From: Balamuthia mandrillaris
Taxonomy: Eukaryota; Discosea; Longamoebia; Balamuthiidae
Direction of reading: 5' to 3'
Assembly (NCBI GenBank): GCA_031835245.1
Contig: JAVKOQ010000028.1
Location: 221,001-285,000, forward strand
DNA: 64,000 nucleotides
Shown here: one piece after another, positions 1-10,329 of the stretch
Numbering within the stretch: position 1 is the stretch's first letter
Layout of the letters: each line of letters opens with the position of its first letter
Position numbers and translations under genes: made by a program
The notes under the pieces: model-generated
The model's input: the letters and a program-made list of their open reading frames with translations, nothing else
Databases searched by the model: none
Told to the model about the DNA's origin: nothing

Positions 1-350
1 TGATGAAGGTGCTGCTTCTCCTGTGTCACCCAGCCGACAATGCGAGGCTGCCGGAGCCGCTGATTGCTTACAAGGCGCTGCCCGATGGCAAGCTTCTCCA
101 CGGCGTGCAGTCCCCCAACGAGCTGGACTCCCTGCTGGGCGCCCGCGTGGAACCCGCCTCCCCATCGTCGCTTCGCCTCGATGCAGAGTGTTGCATGCAG
201 GTAGAGTACGGGACGGAATATCACAGCATGGGCGGCCATGACACGCGGCTGTACCACTGCCGGCTCGTTCTGGACGGGAAGAACGACGACTTCCGCTTCA
301 CCGCCAACCTTGTCCAACGAAGAAGAAAACAAGGCCTCGCCCTCTCTTGA
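1..350 (+). CDS. 3' end of an unrecognised gene (partial)
   Basis: An open frame runs from the left edge to a TGA at 348-350. About 115 residues are visible, and the true start lies outside the window. The fragment has no motif I recognise: it opens with a hydrophobic strand (KVLLLLCHP), continues with mixed charged sequence and ends in a basic tail (VQRRRKQG). GC-rich third positions and an uninterrupted frame support real coding. It converges on the proteasome gene, whose stop is only about 95 bases away, so the two genes probably share or overlap 3' untranslated regions. Function is unknown, and whether upstream exons exist cannot be seen. Confidence 0.5.
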   Translation, partial: MKVLLLLCHPADNARLPEPLIAYKALPDGKLLHGVQSPNELDSLLGARVEPASPSSLRLDAECCMQVEYGTEYHSMGGHDTRLYHCRLVLDGKNDDFRFTANLVQRRRKQGLALS

Positions 351-445
351 AGGGGTCCGTCGGGCCACCTTCCCTTTGGCCAAAGAGATGATCTTTTCTA
401 CACCAAAAATATCGTTTTTTGTTTTTGTTTTGTCTCTTCTGGTTA

Positions 446-926
446 TTAAGCATAGTACTGGAGGCTCTTCTTCTTCTTGGCCACGACTTGGTTGATGCCC
501 TCCATAAAGTCCTCGTGCTGCAGCTCGGTGGCCTCCCTTCGGAGGGCCAGCATGCCGGCCTCCACGCAGACAGCCTTGAGCTGCGCGCCGTTAAAGTCAT
601 CCGTGCAACGGGCCAACTCCTCAAAGTTGACCTCCGGGCTGACGTTCATCTTTCGGGAGTGGATGCGGAGGATCTTTTGACGGGCCTCCTCGTCCGGCAG
701 AGGGAACTCAATCTTACGGTCCAGACGACCGGAGCGGAGCAACGCTGGGTCGAGAATGTCAATTCGGTTCGTTGCTGCTATCACTGTTTTGTTTTGTTTT
801 GTTTTGTTTTGTTTTGTTTTGTTTTGTTTTGTTTTGTTTTGTTTTGTTTTGTTTTGTTTTGTTTTGTTTTGTTTTGTTTTGTTTGGTGTTGTGAGCAAAA
901 GAAAGAACCAAAAGAAAAAAAGGAGA

Positions 927-957
<31 letters not shown>

Positions 958-1961
958 GAGAAGTATGGAGGAAGAGAAACCTTTGATGCTTGTATCACTG
1001 CTAAAACCATCCAACTGGTTCAACAATTCCAACATGGTCCTCTGCACCTCTCTGTCTCCAGACTTCTCGCTGTCAAAGCGTTTTGTGCCAATGGCATCCA
1101 ACTCGTCGATAAAGATGATAGCGGGAGACTTCTCCTTGGCCAACGCAAACGCATCACGAACCAGCTTGGCGCCATCACCAATGAACATCTGGACCAGCTG
1201 AGGACCGGCCAGCTTCAAGAAAGTGGACTTTGTCTGAGCGGCGCAAGCTCGGGCCATCAAGGTCTTGCCGGTGCCTGGAGGGCCGTAGAGCAACACTCCC
1301 TTGGGGGGTTGAATGCCGATGGTATCAAAGCGGTCCTTTTGGGCGATGGGCAGGACTACCGCCTCCACCAGCTCTTGGATTTGTTTTTCTAGACCGCCAA
1401 CGTCGTTGTATTCTTCGGTAGGACGTTCGTCGACTTCCATAGCTTTGACTCGTGCGTCATATCTGATTGTGTTAAAAGTTGATCAACGGAAGAAAGCAAG
1501 ACTAGAAGGTGAGAAAGGAAACATACTCTGGAGGCAATGTGTCGAGAACGAGATAACTGTCTTTGTTGACACCAATAAGATCTCCAGGAGTCAATTTGGT
1601 GTGATCTACCAGTCCTATCACTGGCAAAAAAATGGTCTGAGTGGAAGTGAGTGTTAGTAAGATAAAAGCAAGTATTTTGCAAAGAGAGAACGAGAAGAGA
1701 AAAGAGAAGAGAAGAGAGAGGGCACAATGGAAGAGAAGAGAGAAGAGAGGAAGAGAAACAAAAGAACAGTGAAGTGAAGAATATGCATACCTTTCTGTCA
1801 GATGTTTTAATCACAGCACACTTGTCAGTGTGGGCATCAGCCTCCATGCTGCTGCCGTCTTCAGTGACTTCAGGCTCCGCATCAATCAACTTGACTCGTC
1901 AGAAAAAAGAAGTGAGTGAATGAAGAATACTGATTTTTTCAGATCTACAAACGAAAGAGAG

Positions 1962-2015
<54 letters not shown>

Positions 2016-2309
2016 CTGTACCTCTACAACGTTGGCTACAAGGTAAGGCAGTTGCTTGTTCAGTTTGATCTTCTCTTTGTTTTCGTTCACTTTTTCCTTC
2101 AACGCGGTTTGTTCATGGTGCAGGCGGTTGATCTCGTGCCTCATGATCTGAATCTCCCTGTCCAGCCCCCTCGTCCTGGCCGCGATCTCCTCCACAGGGG
2201 CGTTCAACACGTCCTCTGGCAGCTCCACGCTCTCCTCCTCCTCCATCGCCTCCTCCAGCGTCTTGGGCTTACCCTGTTCTTTGGGGGGTGCTGCTGTCGT
2301 TGTGGCCAT
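446..2309 (-). CDS. PSMC3: 26S proteasome regulatory ATPase subunit 6A (Rpt5)
   Basis: This is one of the six AAA ATPases of the proteasome base that unfold substrates and open the 20S gate. Five exons join in frame: 2022-2309, 1791-1889, 1527-1636, 981-1462 and 446-783, giving 438 residues against 439 in human. The order is an acidic N-terminus, a coiled coil (about 35-95), an OB domain, then the AAA domain with Walker A GPPGTGKT near residue 226, Walker [13 protein letters not shown] and the arginine region [13 protein letters not shown]. The C-terminus is LQYYA, the hydrophobic-Tyr-x (HbYX) motif that docks into the 20S ring. Intron 4 (784-980) carries a GTTTT repeat and a GA microsatellite, and intron 1 a GA microsatellite. 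Identification is certain. Confidence 0.97.
786..884. repeat. GTTTT pentanucleotide microsatellite in Rpt5 intron 4
   Basis: About 19 uninterrupted copies of GTTTT on the + strand, which read AAAAC in the transcript. They begin two bases from the 3' splice site of Rpt5 exon 5. A GA dinucleotide run at about 932-957 lies in the same intron. Confidence 0.95.
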
Positions 2310-2658
2310 TGCTGCTACGTTTTCTCTACTTTTTTTTTTTTGTTAATCTTTTTTGGGGGAGGAAAAAAAAATAATTTTTTTTGGACTCGAGTCGCTCTGC
2401 CGCCTCCTTTGGTTTGTGAGTTTTTTTTTTTTGCCAACAAATCCTCACGCTGACTTTTTTGTCGACTTTAAGGGAATTTTCGATAATCATGCCGACGTGA
2501 AAAACTTCCGCATCCACAAAATGATCATTCTTTGGCAACAAAACTCATTTGCTCGCCCTTGGCAGAGGAAGGAAAAGACTTCCTGGCAGCCAGAAGGAGG
2601 AGGGAGGATACGGAAAGAAGGAGCAAAAAAATAGGGTTCGTTCTTTTGAATCTCGCGG

Positions 2659-3836
2659 TTAATAATTGACATACTTTTCTCTGACCCTACCACTCAAAAA
2701 CTTATCCACCTCGGTGAAGTTCTTGCACGCTCCCGAGCCCTTCAATCCTCCTCGTTCCTCCGCGCAGGGCACCTCCTTGCGCGTTTGGGCAAGCGCCTGC
2801 AACCGCTGCTGCATCCTCTCTCGCCCAAAGCGCTCCACCCGCTGGTCCAACTTGGCCATCGCCGCCTCATACAACCGAATGTCCAACTCCAAGAACTCGC
2901 GCAGCTTCTCCTTCACATCCGACGCCAAGCTCTCCACCTTGGGTCTTCCTTGCACCACCCCATAGTTGCTGTAGTTCCTGACCACCTCCGGGCTGATCAC
3001 TCCATCCGCTTCCAACAGTATGAGGGACTCGTCGAAGCGCTCCGCTACCACCACCATCTCGAAGGTGTCCAACACCGCCAGTAGGCGCTGGAATTGCCGC
3101 TCCGTGTGTAACGTGCGAAGGGTTCTCATGCCGCGATGTCCCTTGCGAACAAAGGCCTCAATGTCGTTGCCCCACTTGACGTTGGCCACGCGCAACTGCT
3201 TGTAGTAGAAGCGAGACATGAAGCGGTCCAGCGGGTCCCGTTGGGAGAAGAGCCAGTAGCACAGCTCCTTCTTGAACTTCTTCTCAGCGGTGCGGTTGAA
3301 CTCCAACATGGGCAAGAGCTTGTCGATCTCCACGTGGCCGCTGAGGAAGTCAGCCTTCACGCGCAAGCCACCCTTCAGCTCCTGAGAGAAGGTCTTGTTC
3401 CAAAGCTTGGTCGTGCCCTCCAAGATATGGTTCAGAGTGGTTCCTCCTGTCTTTTGCAGATGCCAGAAGAGCAAACAACGGTCCAAAGGCTTTGGCGGGG
3501 GTTCGTATGGCTGTTGCGGAAGATCTTTGTAACCTAAAGAGTGCCGCCGACGCCATGAAGCCAAGGAAGCAGAAGCGTTTGAGGAGAAGGCGGTGACGGG
3601 AGAGGAGGATAGGGAGAACGTCGACGAAGAGGTGAGAGAAGAAGGGAAGAGGAGGTAAGACAGCAGCCACAGGAAGTAGACCGAGAAGGCCGCGATAAAG
3701 CTTTGGTGAGGAGAGAGTAGAATTGTTGAAAAACAACAATGGTTTAGAGCACCGGTCGAAAGAAAAAAAAATGCTGGTTAACGCACCAAAAGTAGCCACA
3801 GTTCCTGAGCATGGCGGGAGAATACTCTTTTCCCAT
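2659..3836 (-). CDS. Membrane-anchored sulfotransferase (Sulfotransfer_2 type), copy A
   Basis: Predicted Golgi PAPS-dependent carbohydrate sulfotransferase. I propose two exons: 3787-3836 (start MGKEYSPAML) and 2659-3700, with an 86-base intron, giving 363 residues. The intron matters because the main open frame alone begins without an ATG and lacks a membrane anchor. With the upstream exon the protein gains a signal-anchor, FIAAFSVYFLWLLSYLLF, at residues of about 18-35, so it becomes a type II Golgi-like protein. The 5'-phosphosulfate loop is LQKTGGTTLNHIL and the 3'-phosphate motif is SQRDPLDRFMSRFY. It is a tandem duplicate of the next gene, with near-identical 3' halves. The acceptor substrate is unknown; uronyl or heparan 2-O and galactose 3-O enzymes are the closest families I know. 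Confidence 0.85.
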
Positions 3837-4138
3837 GGTCGTGTAAGCGTCGTTCAAAAAACGAAAATAAAAATAATAACAAAACGACGGTCGTTTTGAA
3901 GCAACAACACAAACAAACGTGGGTAACAGACAAGGCCACTTCACCAAAAAAATCCTTAGCAGCACTGCCTGCCACCTTGGGTGTGTTTGAATTCTCTGCT
4001 TTAGTTACCTGGCTTGGAGCAAACAAAAGGCCATTATGTCAACAACAACAGACAACCACTATAATGCATTCCAGTAAATATGGGTATGTAATTAATTAAT
4101 TACCGGGATCGTTGGCCCACAACCGGTAGTCTCGTGCA
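3837..4138. other. Spacer between tandem sulfotransferase genes
   Basis: About 300 bases between the stop of copy B and the start of copy A. The sequence is A-rich and includes an AATTAATTAATTA run near 4091. I see no gene. It should hold the promoter of copy A and the 3' end of copy B. Confidence 0.5.
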
Positions 4139-5380
4139 CTAAAGGTTGGCATACTTTTCTTTGGCTCTACCGCTCAAAAACTTATCCACCTCGGTGAAGT
4201 TCTTGCACGCTCCCGAGCCCTTCAATCCTCCTCGTTCCTCAGAGCAACGTGCCGTGTGCACCGCTGCAAGCGCCTGCAACCGCTGCTGCATCCTCTCTCG
4301 CCCAAAGCGCTCCACCCGCTGGTCCAACTTGGCCATCGCCGCCTCATACAACCGAATGTCCAACTCCAAGAACTCGCGCAGCTTCTCCTTCACATCCGAC
4401 GCCAAGCTCTCCACCTTGGGTCTTCCTTGCACCACCCCATAGTTGCTGTAGTTCCTGACCACCTCCGGGCTGATCACTCCATCTTCCATTAACAGTATGA
4501 GACATTCGTCGAAGCGCTCCGCTACCACCACCATCTCGAAGGTGTCCAACACTGCCATCAGCCGCTGGAGTTCCTGCTCCGTGTTCAACGTGCGAATTGT
4601 GGCCATTCCAGGGTGTTCCTTGCGAACAAAGGCCTCAATGTCGTTGCCCCAATTTAAGTGGGGCAACCGCAGCTGCTTGTAGTAGAAGCGAGACATGAAG
4701 CGGTCCAGAGGTTCTCGTTGGGAGAAGAACCAGTAGCATAGCTCGTGATTGTGTGCCGTGCGGTTGCGTTTGCGCGTTTTCTTGGAGTTGGCCTTGAGAT
4801 TGTTCTCGGTGGCAGCTTTGGTTCTACGCTCGCTCTCCAACCATTCCAACATAACACTCAATCGAAAGTGACCACTGATGTAGTCGGCATCCCTCACGTC
4901 ACGCTGGTGGGGCAGAAAGCTCTTGTTCCAAAGCTTGGCTGTGTCCTTCAGGATGTGGTTTAGTGTGGTTCCACCAGTCTTTTCAATATGCCAGAACCTC
5001 ACACATCTATCTAAATGCTCCACCTCTTCATGGGAGGTCGAGATAGCTTTGGAAAGAGAATCGAAGGAAGAAGGAGAATAGGAAGGAGGAGAAAAAGGAG
5101 GAAAAGAAGGAGGAGAAAGAGAAGGAGAAGGAGAGGAAGGAGCGGGAGGTGGAGGCGAGCGATTCAGAAAGGGGGCAGGAGTTGAAGTTAGGGTTGGGCC
5201 TCTCTGGTCAAAGTAACTCTTGTCCCAGCTAGATTTGGATGTATTAGAAGTAGAGGGGAGCGAAGTTGTTGGTTTGAAATAGTCGTCGTGAGAGATGTAC
5301 TGCAACAATAACCCAAGAAGATAAGCCAATGGGACAGCGAGGACTTGCTGTTGGTATTTTGCGTCGACGTGGTAAACCAT
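4139..5380 (-). CDS. Membrane-anchored sulfotransferase (Sulfotransfer_2 type), copy B
   Basis: Single-exon gene of 413 residues starting at an ATG. A signal-anchor lies near the N-terminus (VLAVPLAYLLGLLLQYI, about residues 13-29). It is followed by a Ser/Pro-rich stem (about 45-120) typical of Golgi glycan-modifying enzymes, then the catalytic domain. The 5'-phosphosulfate loop is IEKTGGTTLNHIL and the 3'-phosphate motif is SQREPLDRFMSRFY. The last 110 residues are almost identical to copy A, while the stem and upstream catalytic half are clearly diverged, a patchy pattern discussed under findings. Predicted type II Golgi membrane protein that uses PAPS; acceptor not predictable. Confidence 0.9.
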   Translation of the reverse strand: MVYHVDAKYQQQVLAVPLAYLLGLLLQYISHDDYFKPTTSLPSTSNTSKSSWDKSYFDQRGPTLTSTPAPFLNRSPPPPAPSSPSPSLSPPSFPPFSPPSYSPSSFDSLSKAISTSHEEVEHLDRCVRFWHIEKTGGTTLNHILKDTAKLWNKSFLPHQRDVRDADYISGHFRLSVMLEWLESERRTKAATENNLKANSKKTRKRNRTAHNHELCYWFFSQREPLDRFMSRFYYKQLRLPHLNWGNDIEAFVRKEHPGMATIRTLNTEQELQRLMAVLDTFEMVVVAERFDECLILLMEDGVISPEVVRNYSNYGVVQGRPKVESLASDVKEKLREFLELDIRLYEAAMAKLDQRVERFGRERMQQRLQALAAVHTARCSEERGGLKGSGACKNFTEVDKFLSGRAKEKYANL

Positions 5381-5410
5381 TGTTTTGTTTTTATGTTTAT
5401 TGTTTCCGTT

Positions 5411-6212
5411 TTATGTGTCCGTTCTATGAAAGGCAGCTCGCTCAAACGGAGAAGTACCAGAGGCATGATAATACAGCGGAGACGTTGCTTCCATGGGAGG
5501 AGCACTGGCGTCCTGGTTAAAATACTGGTGAGGAGAATGAAGAAACCCTTGGGGTTGTGGTTGTTGCTGGTGTTGCGTCATTCTTGGGGCATCACCTCCG
5601 CCTCCGCCTTCCAAACCACCGTCCACAAACGAAAAAGACTTGGGCGGCAAGTCGCTGTCATGAAGATAGGCCTGCTCCTTCGGTCCCGCGCAGCACCTTC
5701 TCAGCTCCTTGAACAACAACCGGCTCAGTAGCAAGGCACTCGCCCCACACATCCCCATCAACATCCAAAATACTCTATCCCAACCGTCGTGCGTGCTGGA
5801 CAGCCAACCCGTGATAAAAGGCCCAACGGCCGCTCCCATGCTCCCTGTTCCATCGATGATAGCCGTAACGGTGGCCAAGGCCTTAGCATCCCCTTTCAAG
5901 GAGCTGTGCGTGCCGAGGTCAGCCGAGACAGCTGTCGTGATGAGGGAGTACGGCCCGTTGACAAAGACACCAGCCACCAGCATGAGCACAATGTTGAGGG
6001 CATAGCTATGGTCCCCAAAGGCGCGATAGCAGTAGAGAGCTGGCACGGAGATGTACATCATCACGGCAGAGGTGGTGGCCTGTGCGGGGAGCCAGTCAGA
6101 GATGAGGCCGGCGATGATGCCGCCAATGATGCCGCCCACATCGAAGAGAGTGGATAGGTTGCCCGATTCCGAGGTGCTCAGTTTGTCATCCCCAATCTCT
6201 GTTGATATGAAG

Positions 6213-6244
<32 letters not shown>

Positions 6245-7571
6245 TTAAAAGAAAGCAAACAAAAAAAAAAGAAAAGAGAAAAGAACAAGTACCAGTATGG
6301 TTAAGGTAAAAAGGCAACCAGTAAAGAAAGGTATAGCTGACCAACTTGCAAAAGAACAACGCCATAGCAAACTCAGCCACACCAGGTATCATCCACGCTC
6401 TGAAAAAGTTAATGCCTTGCTTCTTCTGTTTAGCGGCAGACAACAAGATAGTGTCCTCTCTTCCTTCACCATCTCCTGCGCCGCTTCCTTTGATCTTCTT
6501 ATTGGTAGGGTTGATGGAGCCGGAAGTAACAGCACCATAGCCAACCCCATAAGAACCAACGTCAGAGTCTGTCTCTGTTTCTGTGATCACATTTTCCTCT
6601 TCCTCTTCATCTCCTGAATGATGGTTTGGTAGCAAGACCACTGCATTCGGCGAGTCGAGTCCTACGTCCTCCGGAGTTACCACTAAGAAGAGGAAGATAG
6701 CGACACCAAGAGCGCCAATAATGCCGCCTGGGATGATGAAGGAGTAACCCCAACCGATGGCCAAGGCAGCAGAGCATATGGCCGAGCCCAGGATGTTGCC
6801 CACCGAGGTGTGTGCATTCCAGACGCCCATGATGAAGCCTCTCTTGCCCTTGCCGAACCAGTAACCCACCACGCTGACCACCGCGGGCCAGCCGGTGGAT
6901 TGGACGATACCGCAGAGGACTTGCACCACCACAAAGTACCAGAACATGTGCAGTTTCCAGATGTAGGCCATGCCAAAAAGCGCTGTGAATACACCGGTCA
7001 ATATCATTCCTGCACTCAGGAAGTATCTGTGGAGTAGTTTTCAAAGTTAGAAAGATGGAAAAGCGAGAGGAGAGAGGCGAGAGGAGGAGAGAGCAGAGAG
7101 CAGAGAGCAGAGAGCAGAGAGCAGAGAGCAGAGAGTAGAGAGCAGAGAGAGACTTTGGGATAGAATAAATAGAAAAGAGGAAAGGCGAGGACAAGGACAA
7201 AACCTGAGGTTCAGGCGGTCACCAAGATGTCCACTGAAAAACATGCCAACAGCGTAAGAGAAAAGAAAAGCGGTATCAAGGGAACCAAGTAAGCCCTCTC
7301 CTTTTGAAGTATTAAAGGGAGCCCAACCGTCATAGGGCTTCTCGTGATCGGTGCTGTTGTTGTGCGTGTGAAGAGTGGACTTGACGATGCTCGGTGCCTT
7401 GCGAGCCAAGTGATAGGACATGTAACAGAGAAAAGTGAGGAGGAGAACAGAGGCCTGCATCAAGATCCGCTTCCGCGACGTGCTCAACGAGGGACAACAG
7501 CCACAACATGCTCGCAGGATAATCACACCGAGAGGCACGTTCTTGGTATGCTTTTTCTTTCTGACTTCCAT
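5411..7571 (-). CDS. SLC37-family sugar-phosphate/phosphate exchanger (MFS)
   Basis: Major facilitator antiporter of the family that exchanges glucose-6-phosphate or glycerol-3-phosphate for phosphate, usually in the ER membrane. Three exons join in frame: 7204-7571, 6293-7026 and 5411-6198, giving 629 residues. Family signatures include [21 protein letters not shown] in helix 1 (compare the SLC37 CYH(M/L)SRKP motif), [16 protein letters not shown] in the 2-3 loop and [20 protein letters not shown]. The protein is longer than the roughly 500-residue norm because of an acidic central loop (about residues 300-370) and a Gln/Pro-rich C-terminal tail. Introns carry a period-7 minisatellite and a GA run. 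I chose the start MEVRKKKH at 7571 because the longer frame upstream has only a GTG. Confidence 0.88.
7085..7151. repeat. Period-7 purine minisatellite in SLC37 intron 1
   Basis: About eight tandem copies of a GAGAGCA-type heptamer, with one variant copy (GAGAGTA). It lies inside the first intron of the SLC37-like gene and is purine-rich on the + strand, so it is a pyrimidine tract in the transcript. Confidence 0.85.
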
Positions 7572-8014
7572 CTGTTTTTTCTTCCTTCCACCAAGTGTTC
7601 TCTGTCTGCTCTCCACTGTTTTTGTAACCTTTAATATGAACCATTTTCGTTAGTGACACGTATGACAATAATAACAAAAAACCCCTGTAAGAGTACCTTT
7701 TGTTTTTCGCGTTCTCTCAGCGCACGTCCATACACCGGTCACTCGCGCCGCAGCACACAACCAAAGACAACCTATAACAACAACGTTGTTTTTGTTTAGC
7801 GAGGGAGAGGAGGAGCCAAAGAAAAAGAGGAGCTGGTCTGCTTCTTCTCCGCCAGAGTTGTTCCGGTTGAGTTTCTGCTTGAGGAGTTTAATTAAAGAAA
7901 TTTTGGCGATCAAATTACCAAATTAGTAAGATACACGTCACTTTATATCTTTAATTAGGTATATAAATCCCCAGCTTACGTGTGTTACAGTTTTAGTTTT
8001 ATTTTGTTTTGGCT
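7572..8014. other. Intergenic region, SLC37 promoter and 3' end of sulfotransferase C
   Basis: About 440 bases without a gene. It contains a GC-rich stretch (7700-7770) and an AT-rich stretch with two TTAATTA-type runs (7885-7970). The promoter of the SLC37-like gene should lie here. No RNA gene seen. Confidence 0.5.
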
Positions 8015-9178
8015 CTATGGATGCTCTTCCCCCCCAAAGGTGGCGTTGTGCCTCCGCCAAAACAAGTCACGGGCAAACTCCCAAAGCTCGATGTCCAGGT
8101 GGTTGATCTCCTTGATCATCTCCACCACCTCCTCCGGCACCTTTTGCTGCGACACAAACTCCGGGAAAGCCTCGAAGCAAAGCTGCGGGAACTTGTGCCG
8201 CAGCATCTGCCACAACTCCGTTGGCGCTTCGTAAATGCCCACCACATGAAGCTCCTCCAGCAGGACCCGCTTGGCATCCTCTAAAATAAGTCTCTCGTGC
8301 TCCGGGTTGCCCAACTGCAGGCCGCCCTCACAAAGGGAGGGCACCAGTGTGCTCAACATGATGGTCTGGCGGTTGCGCCCGGCGTTGGTCTCATGTGAAG
8401 CCCAGCTCTTAAAATCCTCCAGGTTGCCCTGAAAGGGCGGGTACCGTCCTCTTACGTACTTTCGAGGGTCAGGCGGACGGGTGTCGATGACCTTGCCATT
8501 ACAGTCGGTCGGCCAGAAGACATGCCACAGCTGAAAGGTGCCTTGCGTCTCGAGGTATTCATGCCAGAAGCGCTCCACAGGATGCCGCACCTGAGTGATC
8601 CAAAGGGGATTCCGGTTGCCAAACTTGGTCGACAGGCATTGGTTCCACCGTGTGTAGCTTGGGTGCACACCACAACGCCACTTGGTGGTGGAGCGGCTGA
8701 GAAGCCAAGTGGAGCCCTGGAAGAAGCTAGGTGAGAGACAAGAGCCTTTCCCTTCCTGTGCACCGCTTTCGAGCACCGAGTTGAACGTTTTGCCGCCGCT
8801 CTTTTGGAGGTGAACGTGCACCAGGAGGTCCTTTGGGCTAAGGGTTATGGGCTCGACTTTGTCGCTGATACTTGCTTCCTCTTCTTCATCCTCGTCTTCT
8901 TGGTATTTGTAGTGGTATTGAGGCCCTTCGTATTGGTATGGCTGATCTTCTCCGTCGTGTTGCTCGTTGTTGTTGTTCCCTTGTGTCACAGGCGGCGCGT
9001 CAGAGACGCCGCTCTTCTGCCCCCGCGTCGTCGTTTGTTCTTGGGTGCTTGTCACAAAAACACGCTCCACGTTCTCAGTGCACCGCGAGCCGAGCTGCAG
9101 CCACAATGAAAAGCAGAGAAAAAGAAGGACAGCAATCAAAAGGGACTTGGGGTCCATTCGAACCCCTGCCACATGCAT
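8015..9178 (-). CDS. Membrane-anchored sulfotransferase, third paralogue
   Basis: Single exon of 387 residues from the ATG at 9178; an in-frame GTG further up is not needed. The N-terminus has a signal-anchor (SLLIAVLLFLCFSLWLQL, about residues 12-29) and then an acidic, Gln-rich stem to about residue 110. The catalytic part has a degenerate 5'-phosphosulfate loop, LQKSGGKTFNSVL, and a 3'-phosphate site, VRHPVERFWHEYL. It resembles Sulfotransfer_2 enzymes such as heparan-sulfate 6-O/2-O types, but is far diverged from copies A and B. It is divergent from the next sulfotransferase, whose ATG is only 167 bases away, so the two probably share a bidirectional promoter. Confidence 0.85.
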   Translation of the reverse strand: MHVAGVRMDPKSLLIAVLLFLCFSLWLQLGSRCTENVERVFVTSTQEQTTTRGQKSGVSDAPPVTQGNNNNEQHDGEDQPYQYEGPQYHYKYQEDEDEEEEASISDKVEPITLSPKDLLVHVHLQKSGGKTFNSVLESGAQEGKGSCLSPSFFQGSTWLLSRSTTKWRCGVHPSYTRWNQCLSTKFGNRNPLWITQVRHPVERFWHEYLETQGTFQLWHVFWPTDCNGKVIDTRPPDPRKYVRGRYPPFQGNLEDFKSWASHETNAGRNRQTIMLSTLVPSLCEGGLQLGNPEHERLILEDAKRVLLEELHVVGIYEAPTELWQMLRHKFPQLCFEAFPEFVSQQKVPEEVVEMIKEINHLDIELWEFARDLFWRRHNATFGGEEHP

Positions 9179-9345
9179 TTCTTCCTTCCTTCGCGCCTCT
9201 GCTCTCTCTTTCTTTCTTGTCACAACAATTATTTGTGGTTGCGTTTTAATTTGGGATGCATTACCCTCGTTTAGAAAGACCTACGAGGTTGGTAGTCGGC
9301 CTGACTTTGCTTGAATAACTCAAAGAAGGCGAGCATGATATTAAT

Positions 9346-10329
9346 ATGAGGGTTTTACATTTCGTGGTTCCCTTTGGTCTTGGGATTTGGTTCTGTCTGA
9401 TTATGACCTCGTTATGGGGCCAGAATTGTTCGCCCAATGCCACTCCTGAGCAAGCAAATTGTGAAGTTCAACACTATTCACCGCTAGCGTACTCCAGCGG
9501 TATCTGTCTCCGTACCAACGACAACAACAAATACAAGGACGAGAGCCAGTCCCCAGTCCAGACCGCAGCTTGCCTGAGTTGTGCTGAACGATTAACCATA
9601 GGAAAAGAGCTGGGATACTACTTTGACGACCTCCGTGGATATCCCTCGAAACCGAGCAGCCGCGCCGTCAATGTCTTTGGACTAGGACTATCCAAGACTG
9701 GTACGACCTCCCTGACCGCCGCTCTGAAAGAGCTGGGCATTCGTTGCTGGCACACACCAATGGAGACAACAGAAGACCTCCTTTTCATGACCACCGCAGA
9801 CAAAGTGTCTCCTCTTAGCGTGGATATCGTGAGACGCTGGGACTCATCCCGTGCGGTCACCGACACCCCAGTTCCTTACTACTTTGAGGAACTGCTGCTC
9901 ATGTATCCCAACGCCAAGTTCATCCTGACAGTGCGAGATGCCGCTGCGTGGTGGCGGTCCTGGAAGGCCCACATGGAGAGGCACCCTCAACCGATTCAAT
10001 TCTCAAACGTCACAAGAGTGCTCCACTACGGAAGTCGGTGGCCCAACGAGTACTCATCCATTAAGGCTTTCCTGCGGCACAACAGGTTGGTGCAGACCAT
10101 CATTCCTCCAGAGCAGCTGTTGGTGATGGATGTGGCAAAGGGAGACGGATACAACAAGCTGTGTGCGTTCTTGAGCATAGCGGAGCACAAGTGCCCTCCG
10201 GACAGCGAGTTCCCGGTAACACACACAAGAGCACAAGCCGAGGTGAGGCGCCAGAGCGTGGCCGCACAGGTTTCCGAACAGTCCCGCAAACGACGGGCAG
10301 GAGACCCCTGGTTCCTCAAACGGCGATAG
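9346..10329 (+). CDS. P-loop sulfotransferase-family protein with N-terminal signal-anchor
   Basis: Single exon of 327 residues. A hydrophobic N-terminus (VLHFVVPFGLGIWFCLIM, about 3-20) suggests secretion or type II anchoring. The domain starts near residue 105 with VFGLGLSKTGTTSLTAAL, the P-loop-like 5'-phosphosulfate site. It continues with FILTVRDAAAWWRSWKAHM, the 3'-phosphate site. This arrangement is typical of the small Sulfotransfer_4/17-like group found in many protists and invertebrates, which differs from the Sulfotransfer_2 genes next door. Substrate unknown. The C-terminus is very basic (RKRRAGDPWFLKRR). Confidence 0.85.
   Translation: MRVLHFVVPFGLGIWFCLIMTSLWGQNCSPNATPEQANCEVQHYSPLAYSSGICLRTNDNNKYKDESQSPVQTAACLSCAERLTIGKELGYYFDDLRGYPSKPSSRAVNVFGLGLSKTGTTSLTAALKELGIRCWHTPMETTEDLLFMTTADKVSPLSVDIVRRWDSSRAVTDTPVPYYFEELLLMYPNAKFILTVRDAAAWWRSWKAHMERHPQPIQFSNVTRVLHYGSRWPNEYSSIKAFLRHNRLVQTIIPPEQLLVMDVAKGDGYNKLCAFLSIAEHKCPPDSEFPVTHTRAQAEVRRQSVAAQVSEQSRKRRAGDPWFLKRR

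Noticed and set aside
786-884. Long open frames coding KTKQN or FVLFC repeats
   Set aside because: They are products of the intronic GTTTT microsatellite and are spliced out of Rpt5.
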